A stretch of DNA of 64,000 nucleotides, from NCBI RefSeq assembly GCF_003056335.1, contig NZ_PYWA01000001.1, positions 434,001 through 498,000 on the forward strand. Reading direction: 5' to 3'. The notes beneath the pieces were generated by a model. It was not told where the DNA came from and ran no database searches. It saw nothing but the letters and a program-made list of their open reading frames with translations. A program made the position numbers and the translations under genes. Origin of the DNA: Paracoccus indicus (GTDB lineage: Bacteria; Pseudomonadota; Alphaproteobacteria; Rhodobacterales; Rhodobacteraceae). Below, in pieces: positions 28,900-37,310 of the stretch; the first letter of the stretch is position 1; every line of letters begins with the position of its first letter.

Positions 28900-29499
28900 T
28901 CCGTCCTGTTCCAGATGCGCACCGATGGCGCGGCCAAGGGCGAAGGCGCGCTGTTCAAGGATGACGGGCGTTTCGCAGACATAGGTCAGCGATTTCTGCC
29001 GGTCGTCGAAGATGCGCATGTCCCAGTCCAAGGCCTCTTCCTCGGCGTCGATGGCGTCGAAATCGGGGGGCTGGGCGGTCTGCAGTTCGTCGAACCGGCT
29101 GCGGCGCGACTTGATCCGATCGGCCAAGGCAACCTGCGCGCGGCCATAGCGTGAAATGCCCGCGATCAGCGCACTGCGATCACGGTCGATGCGCGTGAAG
29201 ATCGCCTGCATCAAGGCCGTCAGGCGGGCATCATCGGCCTCTGCCGCGAAATCATCGATCAGGGCGGTCGCCTTCTCCAGCGGCAGGCGGCGCTGTTCAA
29301 GACGTGCCGCCAGCTTGGCGATCTCGGGCGTCTTTGCCAGTTCGATCACCGGGTCGTCCGGCACGGGGCCTGTCCACAGCTGCCCCAATGACAGATGCGG
29401 CTGCTTGCGCTGGATGCAGGGCCAATCGGGGTCGTTGCCGGTCGCGGCAAGCGCAGGCGTGGTCGCCAGCAGCGCCAGCAGCAGGGGAATGCGGATCAT
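28885..29499 (-). CDS. Secreted protein of unknown function in the methanol-oxidation ABC operon
   Basis: A 204-residue protein with a signal peptide (residues 1-18, ending PALA-AT). The mature part opens DPDWPCIQRKQPHLSLGQLWTGPVP and is otherwise helical, with a charged coiled-coil-like stretch around DRIKSRRSRFDELQ. Two cysteines (in PCIQ and YVCET) could form a disulfide. No family function is recognised. It is the last gene of the operon that starts with the ABC substrate-binding gene at 33834, its start overlapping the permease stop, so a role in the same export or assembly system is inferred. Confidence 0.75.
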   Translation of the reverse strand: MIRIPLLLALLATTPALAATGNDPDWPCIQRKQPHLSLGQLWTGPVPDDPVIELAKTPEIAKLAARLEQRRLPLEKATALIDDFAAEADDARLTALMQAIFTRIDRDRSALIAGISRYGRAQVALADRIKSRRSRFDELQTAQPPDFDAIDAEEEALDWDMRIFDDRQKSLTYVCETPVILEQRAFALGRAIGAHLEQDGSVGP

Positions 29500-30299
29500 G
29501 AGTGCCCTCCTTTCCGGCGGGCCCAGAGACCCTTTTGCGGATCATACATGAAGACCGCCGCGCCGAAGAACCCCGCCAAACATCCTAGAACCACCGCAAG
29601 CGAGGTCCAGTTGATCTGCAGATAGAGCGCGAAACGGATCAGCTCGACCGCGTGGGTGAAGGGGTTGAAGGCGCAGATGTCATGCAACAGCGGCGAGCTT
29701 TCGCGCATCCGCCACAGCGGATAGAGCGCGGATGAGGCGAAGAACATCGGGAAGATCACGAAGTTCATGACGCCCGCGAAATTCTCCAGCTGGCGGATGG
29801 CCGACGACAGGAACAGCCCCATCGCCCCCAGCATCAGCCCCGACAGGATCAGCGCCGGGATCACCGCGACATAGCCCCATGCGGGCGGGGTAATACCCCA
29901 GAACCATGCGATGGCCAGGAAGGTGAAGACCTGGATGATCGAGACGATCACCCCCGCCACCAGCTTGGATCCCAGCAGGAACCAGCGCGGGAAAGGGCTG
30001 ACCAGCAGTGTGCGCATGGCCCCAGTTTCACGGTCATAGACCATCGACAGCGACGACTGCATGCCGTTGAACAGCTGGATCATCGCGACAAGGCCAGGGG
30101 TCACATAAACCTCGTAGAGGACATAGGTCTGGTATGGCGGCGTGATCGACAGGCCCAGCACGGCGCGGAAGCCTGCGGCGAAGATGAACAGCCAGACCAG
30201 GGGTCGCACCAATGCCGCCAGAAACCGTCCGCGCTGGTTGACGAAGCGCAGGGTTTCGCGGCGGCTGATGCCAAGGAATGCGGTCAGCCAGCCGGTCAC
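29496..30299 (-). CDS. ABC transporter permease, PQQ-dependent alcohol dehydrogenase system
   Basis: A 267-residue ABC-2 type permease with six hydrophobic segments and the ABC-2 signature around MVYDRETGAMRTLLVSPFPRW. It belongs to the PedC-like family (TIGR03861) found beside PQQ alcohol dehydrogenases. Its start overlaps the ATPase stop by 4 bp. ABC-2 permeases export substrates; the cargo here is unknown, and the presence of a binding-protein-like partner in the same operon is unusual for an exporter. Confidence 0.85.
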   Translation of the reverse strand: MTGWLTAFLGISRRETLRFVNQRGRFLAALVRPLVWLFIFAAGFRAVLGLSITPPYQTYVLYEVYVTPGLVAMIQLFNGMQSSLSMVYDRETGAMRTLLVSPFPRWFLLGSKLVAGVIVSIIQVFTFLAIAWFWGITPPAWGYVAVIPALILSGLMLGAMGLFLSSAIRQLENFAGVMNFVIFPMFFASSALYPLWRMRESSPLLHDICAFNPFTHAVELIRFALYLQINWTSLAVVLGCLAGFFGAAVFMYDPQKGLWARRKGGHS

Positions 30300-31021
30300 G
30301 GCGCCACCCCCGTCATGTGCAGAAAGGCCTGTGTCAGCCCCTGCGATCCTGCGATGGCATCGGCCCTGCCCTGCCGCAGCACCTGACCGCGGTGCAGGAC
30401 GACCAGATCGTCGTCGGGGGCGATCTCATCCATGATATGCGTGGCCCAGAGCGCCGAGACCCCGTCACGGGCGATCAGGCGGCGGGTCAGGGCCAGAACC
30501 TCGGCCCGGGATTTCACGTCCAGCCCCACGGTCGCCTCATCCAGCAGCAGCAGGTCGGGGCGATGGATCAGGGCGCGGGCGATCTCGGCCCGGCGGGACT
30601 GGCCACCGGACAGGGCCGTGACGCGAGCATCGGCCTTGTCGGCCAGATCGACCTGTTCCAGCACCTGCATGATGCGGGGGCGGGCGATGCGGCCCGGAAT
30701 GCCGTGTAGGCTGGCGTGATAGATCAGGTTCTGGAGGATGGTCAGGTCCGCGTCCATGGCGCGGCTTTGAAAGACCACGCCAAGACGCGCCAGCGCCTGC
30801 GACGGGTTGCGTCGCAGGTCATGCCCGCCGACGCGGATCACGCCGGACCGGTTGTCGTAAAGCCGCGTGATCAGCGAAAACAGCGTCGTCTTGCCTGCCC
30901 CGTTCACGCCCAGCAGCGCCGTGAAGCCGCCGCGCGGGACGGTCAGCGACACATCCTGCAAGGCCTGAACGGCCCCGAAATTATGGCTGACATGGTCGAT
31001 TTCCAGCGCGGCTGCGGTCAT
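30296..31021 (-). CDS. ABC transporter ATPase, PQQ-dependent alcohol dehydrogenase system
   Basis: A 241-residue ABC ATPase. Walker A is LGVNGAGKTT, Q-loop VVFQSRAMD, signature LSGGQSRRAEIARAL, Walker B LLLLDEATVGLD and switch His in ATHIMDE. It matches the TIGR03864 family that accompanies PQQ-dependent dehydrogenases. It energises the permease encoded next. The ATG is 2 bp past the stop of the acidic secreted protein gene. Confidence 0.88.
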   Translation of the reverse strand: MTAAALEIDHVSHNFGAVQALQDVSLTVPRGGFTALLGVNGAGKTTLFSLITRLYDNRSGVIRVGGHDLRRNPSQALARLGVVFQSRAMDADLTILQNLIYHASLHGIPGRIARPRIMQVLEQVDLADKADARVTALSGGQSRRAEIARALIHRPDLLLLDEATVGLDVKSRAEVLALTRRLIARDGVSALWATHIMDEIAPDDDLVVLHRGQVLRQGRADAIAGSQGLTQAFLHMTGVAP

Positions 31022-31023
31022 GC

Positions 31024-31638
31024 TTACTGGATGTTGAAGACGGCTTGCAGGCTGTCACCCGACGATCCCGGAACCGACAGTGTATAGCGTCCCGGCAGCA
31101 CCGCCACGAAGCTGAGGACCGCCGTTCCGTCGCTGTCGAATTCGATGCTATGCACGCCCATCGGCCGGATCTCGGTGTCGCCGATGACGATCTCATTGAT
31201 CCAGATCGCGCGGAAGAAGTCGCCGCCCGACAGGGCCAGTTCCTGGCTGCCGTCGGCCACGATCCTGATGCGATAGTAGCCGCCCGACTTGATGGTGTAT
31301 TCGCCGCCCGCGACGGGCTGGCCGGATGCCAGTGTCAGGGGCGCCAGATCGGTGCGGTTTTCCCGCGCCAGCAGACCCGAGAAGCCGTAATCAAACATGC
31401 CGGTCGCGTCATAGGTCCCCTCGGACGGCGCCTCTTCCTCGTCGTCGTCGTCATCATCATCCGCTTCGACGGCCTCGCCCGATTGGGTGCCTGCCTCGGC
31501 GGGTTCGCCCACTACGGCATCGCCGCCGGGAACCTGCTCGGCAGAGGCGTCGGGGGTCGCGGCATCCTGGGCGGTGGCGGGCACCGCCAGGATCAGTGCC
31601 AGGGCGGCGCCGGACATCAGCTTCGTCAGCGTGGTCAT
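31024..31638 (-). CDS. Secreted protein with an Asp/Glu run, unknown function
   Basis: A 204-residue protein with a signal peptide (residues 1-23, PATAQ) and a disordered, acidic N-terminal region containing seven Asp followed by three Glu at residues 60-69. The C-terminal 120 residues look like a small beta domain (GEYTIKSGGYYRIRIVADG...MGVHSIEFDSDGTAVLSFVAVLPGRYTLSVPG). The ATG at 31638 has a strong AGGAGGAG ribosome-binding site, so the longer frame to 31698 is dropped. It lies between the beta-propeller and ABC ATPase genes. Metal binding by the acidic run is speculation. Confidence 0.75.
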   Translation of the reverse strand: MTTLTKLMSGAALALILAVPATAQDAATPDASAEQVPGGDAVVGEPAEAGTQSGEAVEADDDDDDDEEEAPSEGTYDATGMFDYGFSGLLARENRTDLAPLTLASGQPVAGGEYTIKSGGYYRIRIVADGSQELALSGGDFFRAIWINEIVIGDTEIRPMGVHSIEFDSDGTAVLSFVAVLPGRYTLSVPGSSGDSLQAVFNIQ

Positions 31639-31675
31639 GGAATATCTCCTCCTCAGGATATGCAGGGATGCCGGA

Positions 31676-32638
31676 TCAGTCCGGGGCGACGACGACACCC
31701 CAGGGCTGCTGCCCCACGGGAACCGAGCGGACGACCTCGTTGGCGGCCACGTCGATGATCGACACGTCGTTGGAATTGCCGTTGGTGGTATAGAGGTATT
31801 TCTCGTCCGGGCTGAAAGCCAGCTGCCAGACGCGCTGTCCGACCAGCAGGTAATCGGTCACTTCGTCGGTGGCCGCGTCGATCACCGCGACCCGATTGGC
31901 CGGCCCCAAGGCCACGAACAGCTTGGAACCATCGGATGTCACACGCGCGCCGACCGGCTGGATCGCCTCGGGCAGGACGCCGTTGATGTCAAAGGTGATC
32001 TTCTTGGTGATCTGCTGCGTGGAGGGGTCGATGACACTGACCGTGCCGCCGATTTCCGAGGTCACGTAAAGCTTGCTGCCATCGGCGGTGTATTGGGCAA
32101 AGCGCGGACGGCTGTCGACCAGCACGTTGGCGGTGATCTTATAGGTTTCGGTGTCGATGAAATGCGCCATGTTGGTGGTTTCGGAGGTGTTGATCACGAC
32201 GCTGCCGTCGGGGCTGACGCCCATGCCTTCGGGTTCGACGCCCACGGGAATCTCGGCCAGCATCTGGTGGGTCTTGGTATCGACCACGGTGACGATGTTG
32301 TCGTCCTCGTTGGCGATGAACAGCGGATTTCCCGACGGGTGCAGCACGAAGAGTTCGGGGTCCGGGCCGGACGGCAGGGTGTGCAATTCCTCCATCGTCT
32401 GCGGGTCGAAGACGCGGACCAGGTCGTCGTCGGATGCGCAGACGTAAAGCTCGGTCCCGTCCGGGCTGATGGTGATGCCGCGCGGGCGGTTTCCGGCAGG
32501 ATAGGTGCCGATCACCTCGAAGCTTTCGCCATCCAGCACGGTGATGTCGTTGCTGCGTTCATTGGTGACGAAGACGCGGTTGGCAAGCGCGGGCTGGGCC
32601 GCGCAGATCAGCGCCGCGGTGGCAAGCAGATGTTTCAT
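31676..32638 (-). CDS. PQQ-dependent catabolism-associated beta-propeller protein
   Basis: A 320-residue periplasmic protein with a signal peptide (MKHLLATAALICAAQPALA) and seven YVTN-type blades (for example FVTNERSNDITVLDG, LYVCASDDDLVRVFD, LYTTNGNSNDVSIIDV). It matches TIGR03866, the repeat protein that accompanies PQQ alcohol-dehydrogenase clusters. The ATG at 32638 overlaps the upstream binding-protein stop (ATGA). Its biochemical role is not established. Confidence 0.87.
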   Translation of the reverse strand: MKHLLATAALICAAQPALANRVFVTNERSNDITVLDGESFEVIGTYPAGNRPRGITISPDGTELYVCASDDDLVRVFDPQTMEELHTLPSGPDPELFVLHPSGNPLFIANEDDNIVTVVDTKTHQMLAEIPVGVEPEGMGVSPDGSVVINTSETTNMAHFIDTETYKITANVLVDSRPRFAQYTADGSKLYVTSEIGGTVSVIDPSTQQITKKITFDINGVLPEAIQPVGARVTSDGSKLFVALGPANRVAVIDAATDEVTDYLLVGQRVWQLAFSPDEKYLYTTNGNSNDVSIIDVAANEVVRSVPVGQQPWGVVVAPD

Positions 32639-33834
32639 GACGGGTCCCCAAGGCGACATTCGGTTTCGGCACGGTCCACGCCCAGCGTGTCCAGCTGGCT
32701 GGTCTGATGCAGATATTGTTCCTGCGGGCTGACCGAGGTGGTCAAATCGCCCGTCGTCAGCAGGATCGGCTGGCGCACCTGGTGGTCCCAGTCGCGCACC
32801 GTCAGCGCCTGACCCTTGAAGCCCGCCACGTCGAATTCGGGCGACAGGATGAAATCGCGCAGGGTGTCGGGATCGCCGGAATTGGTGCGGGTCGCGGCCT
32901 CGCCGATGATGCGCAGGGACAGCCAGGCCTGGTAGTCGGCCTCGCGCATGCGGCGGTTGGCCAGGGCCTCGAAGCGGTTCTGGAACTGGGTCGCGCCCCA
33001 AGCCTCCATCGCGGGATGCCAGCTGCGGGAGACCAGCCCCGCCGAGCCCGCCACCGGGCGTGGATCCCAGGTCAGATAGGGCAGATAGACGGCAAAGACA
33101 TCGGCCTCATCGGCGGTGATGACGATATCGTGGTCCTCGGCGCGTTGGGTGAAGACCGGCATCTGCGCCTGGACCTGCACGTGGCCACTGTCGGTGCGCC
33201 GTGCGCCGCCGGTATCCTCGAACTCGCGCTCCTCGACGATATCGGCGCCGAACTTGGCGGCAGAGCGGCGATAGGCCTCGGCCATGGCTTGATCCTGCGG
33301 ATGGCTGCCGTGGATCAGCATCCATCGCGGCCAGTTCTTCCACATCAGGAATTGCGTCAAGGCATCGGCCAGCATGGCGCGGCTTGGCGCGACATGGATG
33401 GTGTTCATCCGGCAATCGGCCCCGCGCAGGTTGTCGCCTCGCGCCATCGCGTTGATCACCATGGCGCGGTCGCCCACCTGATCGGCCAGTGCCAGCGTGA
33501 CGTCGTCGTCAGCCATGACCACGATGAAGCGGATGTCCTGATCCAGCAGGTCGCGCATGCTGTCGGCCGCCGTGTCGGGCGTGGCGGCCACCGTCACGGT
33601 CTGGAAGTCCTGCCCCATGAAACGGCCGGTCGTGTCATTGTCGTCGGTGGCCAATTGCGCGCCTGCAAAGCCCAGATCATCGGGCGGCAGCTCCAACCGC
33701 GATATCGGCGGCAGGCCGGGGTCGTCGACGCGCAGAACCGCGGCGCGGATGACCACTGGTTCCGGTGACTGGCCGTGAACGGGCTGGGCCAGTGCCATGG
33801 CACCAGCCAAAAGCCCCATGATTCCCTTGAACAT
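32635..33834 (-). CDS. ABC substrate-binding protein, PQQ-dependent alcohol dehydrogenase system
   Basis: A 399-residue periplasmic binding protein-like molecule with a signal peptide (MFKGIMGLLAGAMALAQPVHG). The type I fold is suggested by FIVVMADDDVTLALADQVG, MINA-type and IHGSHPQDQAMAEAYRRSAAKFG segments, matching TIGR03863. First gene of the six-gene leftward operon 33834-28885, with GAGGA just before the ATG. The ligand is unknown. It faces a divergent transcript across a 160-bp control region. Confidence 0.86.
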   Translation of the reverse strand: MFKGIMGLLAGAMALAQPVHGQSPEPVVIRAAVLRVDDPGLPPISRLELPPDDLGFAGAQLATDDNDTTGRFMGQDFQTVTVAATPDTAADSMRDLLDQDIRFIVVMADDDVTLALADQVGDRAMVINAMARGDNLRGADCRMNTIHVAPSRAMLADALTQFLMWKNWPRWMLIHGSHPQDQAMAEAYRRSAAKFGADIVEEREFEDTGGARRTDSGHVQVQAQMPVFTQRAEDHDIVITADEADVFAVYLPYLTWDPRPVAGSAGLVSRSWHPAMEAWGATQFQNRFEALANRRMREADYQAWLSLRIIGEAATRTNSGDPDTLRDFILSPEFDVAGFKGQALTVRDWDHQVRQPILLTTGDLTTSVSPQEQYLHQTSQLDTLGVDRAETECRLGDPS

Positions 33835-33894
33835 TCCTCGTCTCCCTGTCGGTCATGGTGCGGGTCTGGGGGGTCTGCGGCAAGCCGGTTATTG

Positions 33895-33946
33895 TTCCCG
33901 CCCGTATCGGGAAGTTTTCCCTGCACCCTTGGTCTGAGGACCTCAG
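33895..33946. promoter_or_regulatory. Divergent control region with two dyads in the methanol island
   Basis: Between the ABC binding-protein gene and the DUF2380-like gene lie TTCCCG-N7-CGGGAA (33895-33913) and CTGAGG-A-CCTCAG (33934-33946). Both are perfect in their arms and positioned 49-100 bp from either start codon, as expected for operators controlling both transcripts. No regulator gene is in the window. Confidence 0.4.
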
Positions 33947-33994
33947 GCTTTTGTCTTATGGACGGCCCGCCCCGGCCGGGTTCAAGCTCTGGCC

Positions 33995-34519
33995 ATGACC
34001 ATAGCGCTTCATATCCGGGCATTGGCCCTTGCTGCGGCATCGCTGCTGATGTCGGTCGGCGCCGTGGCGGCGCAGGATCTGACGCCGGGGACGGCCACCT
34101 GGTTCGGCATCCATTACATCGACAGCTCGACCGAGGGCGACATCAACGGCGTGCGTCAGGATGAAACCGACCGCATCGCCATGACCGAGGATTACGTCGC
34201 AGACCTGCTGACCGAACGCGGCTTCACCCTGACCGAACCCGACCCCGAAGCAACGGCCCGCATCCTGAACCCCGCCCATTCCAACGGCGCGGACACGCGG
34301 ATCGCCGCGGAAATGGGGTTGCGCTATGCCATCATGGGCGAGGTGCAGAAGACCTCGAACCTGATCCAATCGGTGAACCTGCGCATCCGCGATGCCGACA
34401 CGGGCGAAACCCTGCGGGCGGGGGCGGTCGATATCCGCGGCAACACCGACGACGCCTTTCGTCGCGGCTATCGCTACCTTTTGAAGAACGTCATTTTCCG
34501 GGAGGATAAGAAGGAATGA
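33995..34519 (+). CDS. DUF2380-like secreted protein
   Basis: A 174-residue protein with a signal peptide (residues 1-26, ending VAAQ). The mature part resembles DUF2380: WFGIHYIDSSTEGDINGVRQDETDRI, then MTEDYVADLLTERGFTL and GLRYAIMGEVQKTSNLIQSVNLRIRDADTGE, ending in a helical FRRGYRYLLKNVIF. No catalytic motif is visible. First gene of a rightward transcript with the SRPBCC and beta-propeller genes; the stop overlaps the next ATG. A role with the XoxF system is suggested only by position. Confidence 0.75.
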   Translation: MTIALHIRALALAAASLLMSVGAVAAQDLTPGTATWFGIHYIDSSTEGDINGVRQDETDRIAMTEDYVADLLTERGFTLTEPDPEATARILNPAHSNGADTRIAAEMGLRYAIMGEVQKTSNLIQSVNLRIRDADTGETLRAGAVDIRGNTDDAFRRGYRYLLKNVIFREDKKE

Positions 34520-35073
34520 GGAAGACCCAGCTTGTTGCAGCGACGCTTGGCGCGGTGATGGCCGTGACAGGGGTGGCATCCGCGCATGGCCCGTCCCGGC
34601 TGAAGACCGAACAGAGCGTGGTTCTGGACGCCACCCCCGCCGAGGTCTGGGAGGTCATCGGGCATTTCGACGACATGAGCTGGCATCCGGTGGTGGCCTC
34701 GACCGCGATGACGCCCGAAGGCGCACCCGCCGATGTGCCCGACGAATCGACCCGCGTGCTGACCCTGGCCGCCGATGGCGATCCCACCATCACCGAACAG
34801 CTGATGGCTATCGACGATGCCAAGATGAGCTACAAGTACATGATCACCGAGGTCGATACCGCTGTCCTGCCGGTCACCAATTATTCCTCGACCCTGATGG
34901 TCAAGGACAAGGACGGCCATGCCGAGGTGACCTGGAAGGGTGGCTTCTATCGCGGCTTTCCGAACAACGATCCCCCGGCCGAGCTGAACGACGATGCCGC
35001 CATTGCCGGGGTCGACGGGGTCTACAAGGCCGGGTTGGACGCGCTGGCCGAACGGTTCGGCATGGTCGAGTGA
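34516..35073 (+). CDS. MxaD-like SRPBCC periplasmic protein
   Basis: A 185-residue protein with a signal peptide (MRKTQLVAATLGAVMAVTGVASA) and a SRPBCC lipid/ligand-binding fold: EQSVVLDATPAEVWEVIGHFDDMSWHPVV, then a long C-terminal helix AGVDGVYKAGLDALAERFG. MxaD, which aids electron transfer from methanol dehydrogenase to its cytochrome, has this fold and sits in methanol clusters. Its stop overlaps the next gene's start by 4 bp. Confidence 0.82.
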   Translation: MRKTQLVAATLGAVMAVTGVASAHGPSRLKTEQSVVLDATPAEVWEVIGHFDDMSWHPVVASTAMTPEGAPADVPDESTRVLTLAADGDPTITEQLMAIDDAKMSYKYMITEVDTAVLPVTNYSSTLMVKDKDGHAEVTWKGGFYRGFPNNDPPAELNDDAAIAGVDGVYKAGLDALAERFGMVE

Positions 35074-35990
35074 AGCCCGCGCTGCTGCTGGCGCTGCTTG
35101 CATCCCCGGTCATGGCCGGGGACCTTGCGTTCGTGACCTCGCAGAACGGCAATGCGCTGTCGGTGGTGGATCTGGGTGACGGGCAGGTCACGGCGCAGGT
35201 CGAGATTCCCGGTGCCCCTGCCCCCGTCGCCTATGATGCCGAACGCGGTCGGGTCCATGTCATCGCTGCCAATACCGGGCGCCTGCATGTTCTGGACAAG
35301 ACCCTGGCCCCGCTTCGGCAGCTCGATCTGGGCGAGGGTGCCTTCGGCATCGCCACGGGCCCCGATGGCGCCCTGTTCGTGACCGATTGGTTCGGCGCCC
35401 GATTGACGCGGCTGGACCGCGATCTGGTGCCCGTCTGGCAATCGGCGACCGGCGCGGCCCCTGCCGGTGTCTCGGTCAGTGCCGACGGCAAGCTGGTCGC
35501 CACCGCCGATCGCGATGCCGATGCGGTCAGCATCTTTGCCGCGGGTGACGGCAGCCTGCTGCATCAGGTCAAGACGGCTGGTGCGCATTCCTTTGGCATA
35601 ACTTTCCACGACGGCCTTTTCTGGACGGCGGATGTGATGGGGGACAGCGTCTCGGTGATCGATCCTGCGGCAGGGCGACTGGTGGGGCAGATCCCGACCG
35701 GCAGCCATCCCTATGCCCTGGCCTTCGCCAAGGGGCGCGGCTTCGTGACCAACCAGTATGACGGCACCGTCACCGTCTTCGATGCCGCCAGCCATGCCGT
35801 CCAAGGCACCATCACCGTTGGCGATTACCCCGAGGGCATATCCACCCTGCCGGACGGCAGCGGGGTCGCCGTCGCGAATTGGGACAGCGACACGCTGAGC
35901 ATCATCGATGCCACCGATCTGACCGTGACCATGACGGTCGATCTGCCGTCCGGGCCACGCGCCTTCGGGGTCTTCACGGGTCCGCCGTGA
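35070..35990 (+). CDS. YncE-family beta-propeller protein
   Basis: A 306-residue periplasmic protein (signal MKPALLLALLASPVMAG) built from about six YVTN-like repeats, for example FVTSQNGNALSVVDLG, HVIAANTGRLHVLD, FVTNQYDGTVTVFDA and VAVANWDSDTLSIIDA. It is the second beta-propeller of the methanol island and clearly distinct from the one at 31676. It ends convergent with the rhodanese-like gene, overlapping it by 17 bp. Function unknown. Confidence 0.83.
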   Translation: MKPALLLALLASPVMAGDLAFVTSQNGNALSVVDLGDGQVTAQVEIPGAPAPVAYDAERGRVHVIAANTGRLHVLDKTLAPLRQLDLGEGAFGIATGPDGALFVTDWFGARLTRLDRDLVPVWQSATGAAPAGVSVSADGKLVATADRDADAVSIFAAGDGSLLHQVKTAGAHSFGITFHDGLFWTADVMGDSVSVIDPAAGRLVGQIPTGSHPYALAFAKGRGFVTNQYDGTVTVFDAASHAVQGTITVGDYPEGISTLPDGSGVAVANWDSDTLSIIDATDLTVTMTVDLPSGPRAFGVFTGPP

Positions 35991-36498
35991 CCAGCGAGGC
36001 ACCACCCTCGGCCAGCCAATCGTCCGTGCCGCCGGGGAACCAGTGGATACCCGAGAACCCCCATTCGACGGCGCGACGGGCGGCATTCCAGCTCATCCAG
36101 CAGTCGGCGCGGCAGAAGATCACCAGCGGGCGGTCGTCCTGACCCTTGGCGGCGGTCAAACCGTCGCGCAGGCGAGCCTCTTCTTCCGGCGACAGTGCCT
36201 GATATCCTGTGTTCCACAGCCAGATCGCGCCGGGGATGGTCTGATGCGACGGTTCGCGCCAGATCGTGCCCTCGGGCAGCCCCTCGGGGCGCAGGGTGCG
36301 GGGGAAGACGTCGACGAAGACCGCCTGCCCCGCATCATGCAGATCAAGCGCCTGCGCGCCACCTATGACCTGCGCGCCCTGCAGGGTCGCCGGAACCGGC
36401 GCGCGATAGGGTTCGCCGCGATAGCCGTCGGGTTCCGGAATGCTTTGGGCCGCAGCTGGCAGGGCCAGCAGCACCGCCAGCACCGCCGCCCGGATCAC
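35974..36498 (-). CDS. PQQ-dependent catabolism-associated rhodanese-like protein (CxxxCW motif)
   Basis: A 174-residue periplasmic protein (signal MIRAAVLAVLLALPAAA). The rhodanese-like fold carries VIFCRADCWMSWNAARRAVEWG, with two cysteines three residues apart followed by Trp, the mark of the PQQ-associated TIGR03865 family. The next segment, GIHWFPGGTDDW, closes the active loop. Last gene of xoxF-xoxG-xoxJ; its start overlaps the xoxJ stop. Role in dehydrogenase maturation is inferred. Confidence 0.86.
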   Translation of the reverse strand: MIRAAVLAVLLALPAAAQSIPEPDGYRGEPYRAPVPATLQGAQVIGGAQALDLHDAGQAVFVDVFPRTLRPEGLPEGTIWREPSHQTIPGAIWLWNTGYQALSPEEEARLRDGLTAAKGQDDRPLVIFCRADCWMSWNAARRAVEWGFSGIHWFPGGTDDWLAEGGASLVTADP

Positions 36499-37310
36499 GG
36501 CATCACCTGCTTGCCGTAATCATCGACCAACGGCACGCCGGCATCGTGCAGTATCTGGTTGATGCCGTCCTGATTGCGGCGGATCAGGCTGTTCAGCTGA
36601 CGCTTCCATTCCTGTTCGCCAAGGCGGACGCCAATGGTGATGCGATAGAACAGCTTCGGGTTGCCCTCTTCATGCAGCAGAGGGGTGAACTGCAGGTCCG
36701 GATCATCCTTGACCAAGGGTCCGGCCAACGGCCCCCACATGACGGCGATGTCCAGATCGCCTGCACGGATGCTGTCCAGCATCTCGCCCGTGGGGTCCTT
36801 GACCCGCCGATCGACGAAGAGATCGGCACCCCGCATGTTCGCCGCCAGACCGTTGCGCGCCAGATGGGTTGCGGGCGGCGTGCCCGCGACGACGCCGATG
36901 TCGGCCTTCTTCAGCAGCGGATCGGACAGGCGGTCCACCTGCGCCAGATCGCCGTCGCGCCGCGTCACCAGGCCATAGACCGAGGTATAGTAATGGTTGG
37001 TGTTCTGCACCATCTCATCACCTTGGGCATAGCCCATGACCACGTCGCAGGTTCCCGCACGCAGCGTCTTGGTGATGAAGCCCATGCCCGACGGGAACCA
37101 GGCATAGGTCACAGGCATATCCAACAGCTGCCCGAAGTAATTGGCCAGCTTGTTTTCGAATCCCGTCCCGTCACGCGTCGTGACGGGGACATTCGCCGGA
37201 TCGGCACAAACCCGGAACTGGGTCGTCGATCTTATGTCGGCAACCTGCGCCGAGGCCGTTCCCGCCATGACGACGATCGCCAGCATCAACCCGTGACGAA
37301 GAATGCGCAT
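36495..37310 (-). CDS. xoxJ: XoxJ/MoxJ-like periplasmic solute-binding protein
   Basis: A 271-residue type II periplasmic binding protein with a signal peptide (ending TASAQ). FRVCADPANVPVTTRDGTGFENKLANYFGQLL and TKTLRAGTCDVVMGYAQGDE match the MoxJ family needed for methanol dehydrogenase activation in methylotrophs; XoxJ has been proposed as a chaperone for apo-XoxF. The ATG at 37310 overlaps the xoxG stop (TGATG); a GTG one codon upstream is the alternative. Two cysteines (C-ADPANV and GTC-D) may form a disulfide. Confidence 0.87.
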   Translation of the reverse strand: MRILRHGLMLAIVVMAGTASAQVADIRSTTQFRVCADPANVPVTTRDGTGFENKLANYFGQLLDMPVTYAWFPSGMGFITKTLRAGTCDVVMGYAQGDEMVQNTNHYYTSVYGLVTRRDGDLAQVDRLSDPLLKKADIGVVAGTPPATHLARNGLAANMRGADLFVDRRVKDPTGEMLDSIRAGDLDIAVMWGPLAGPLVKDDPDLQFTPLLHEEGNPKLFYRITIGVRLGEQEWKRQLNSLIRRNQDGINQILHDAGVPLVDDYGKQVMP

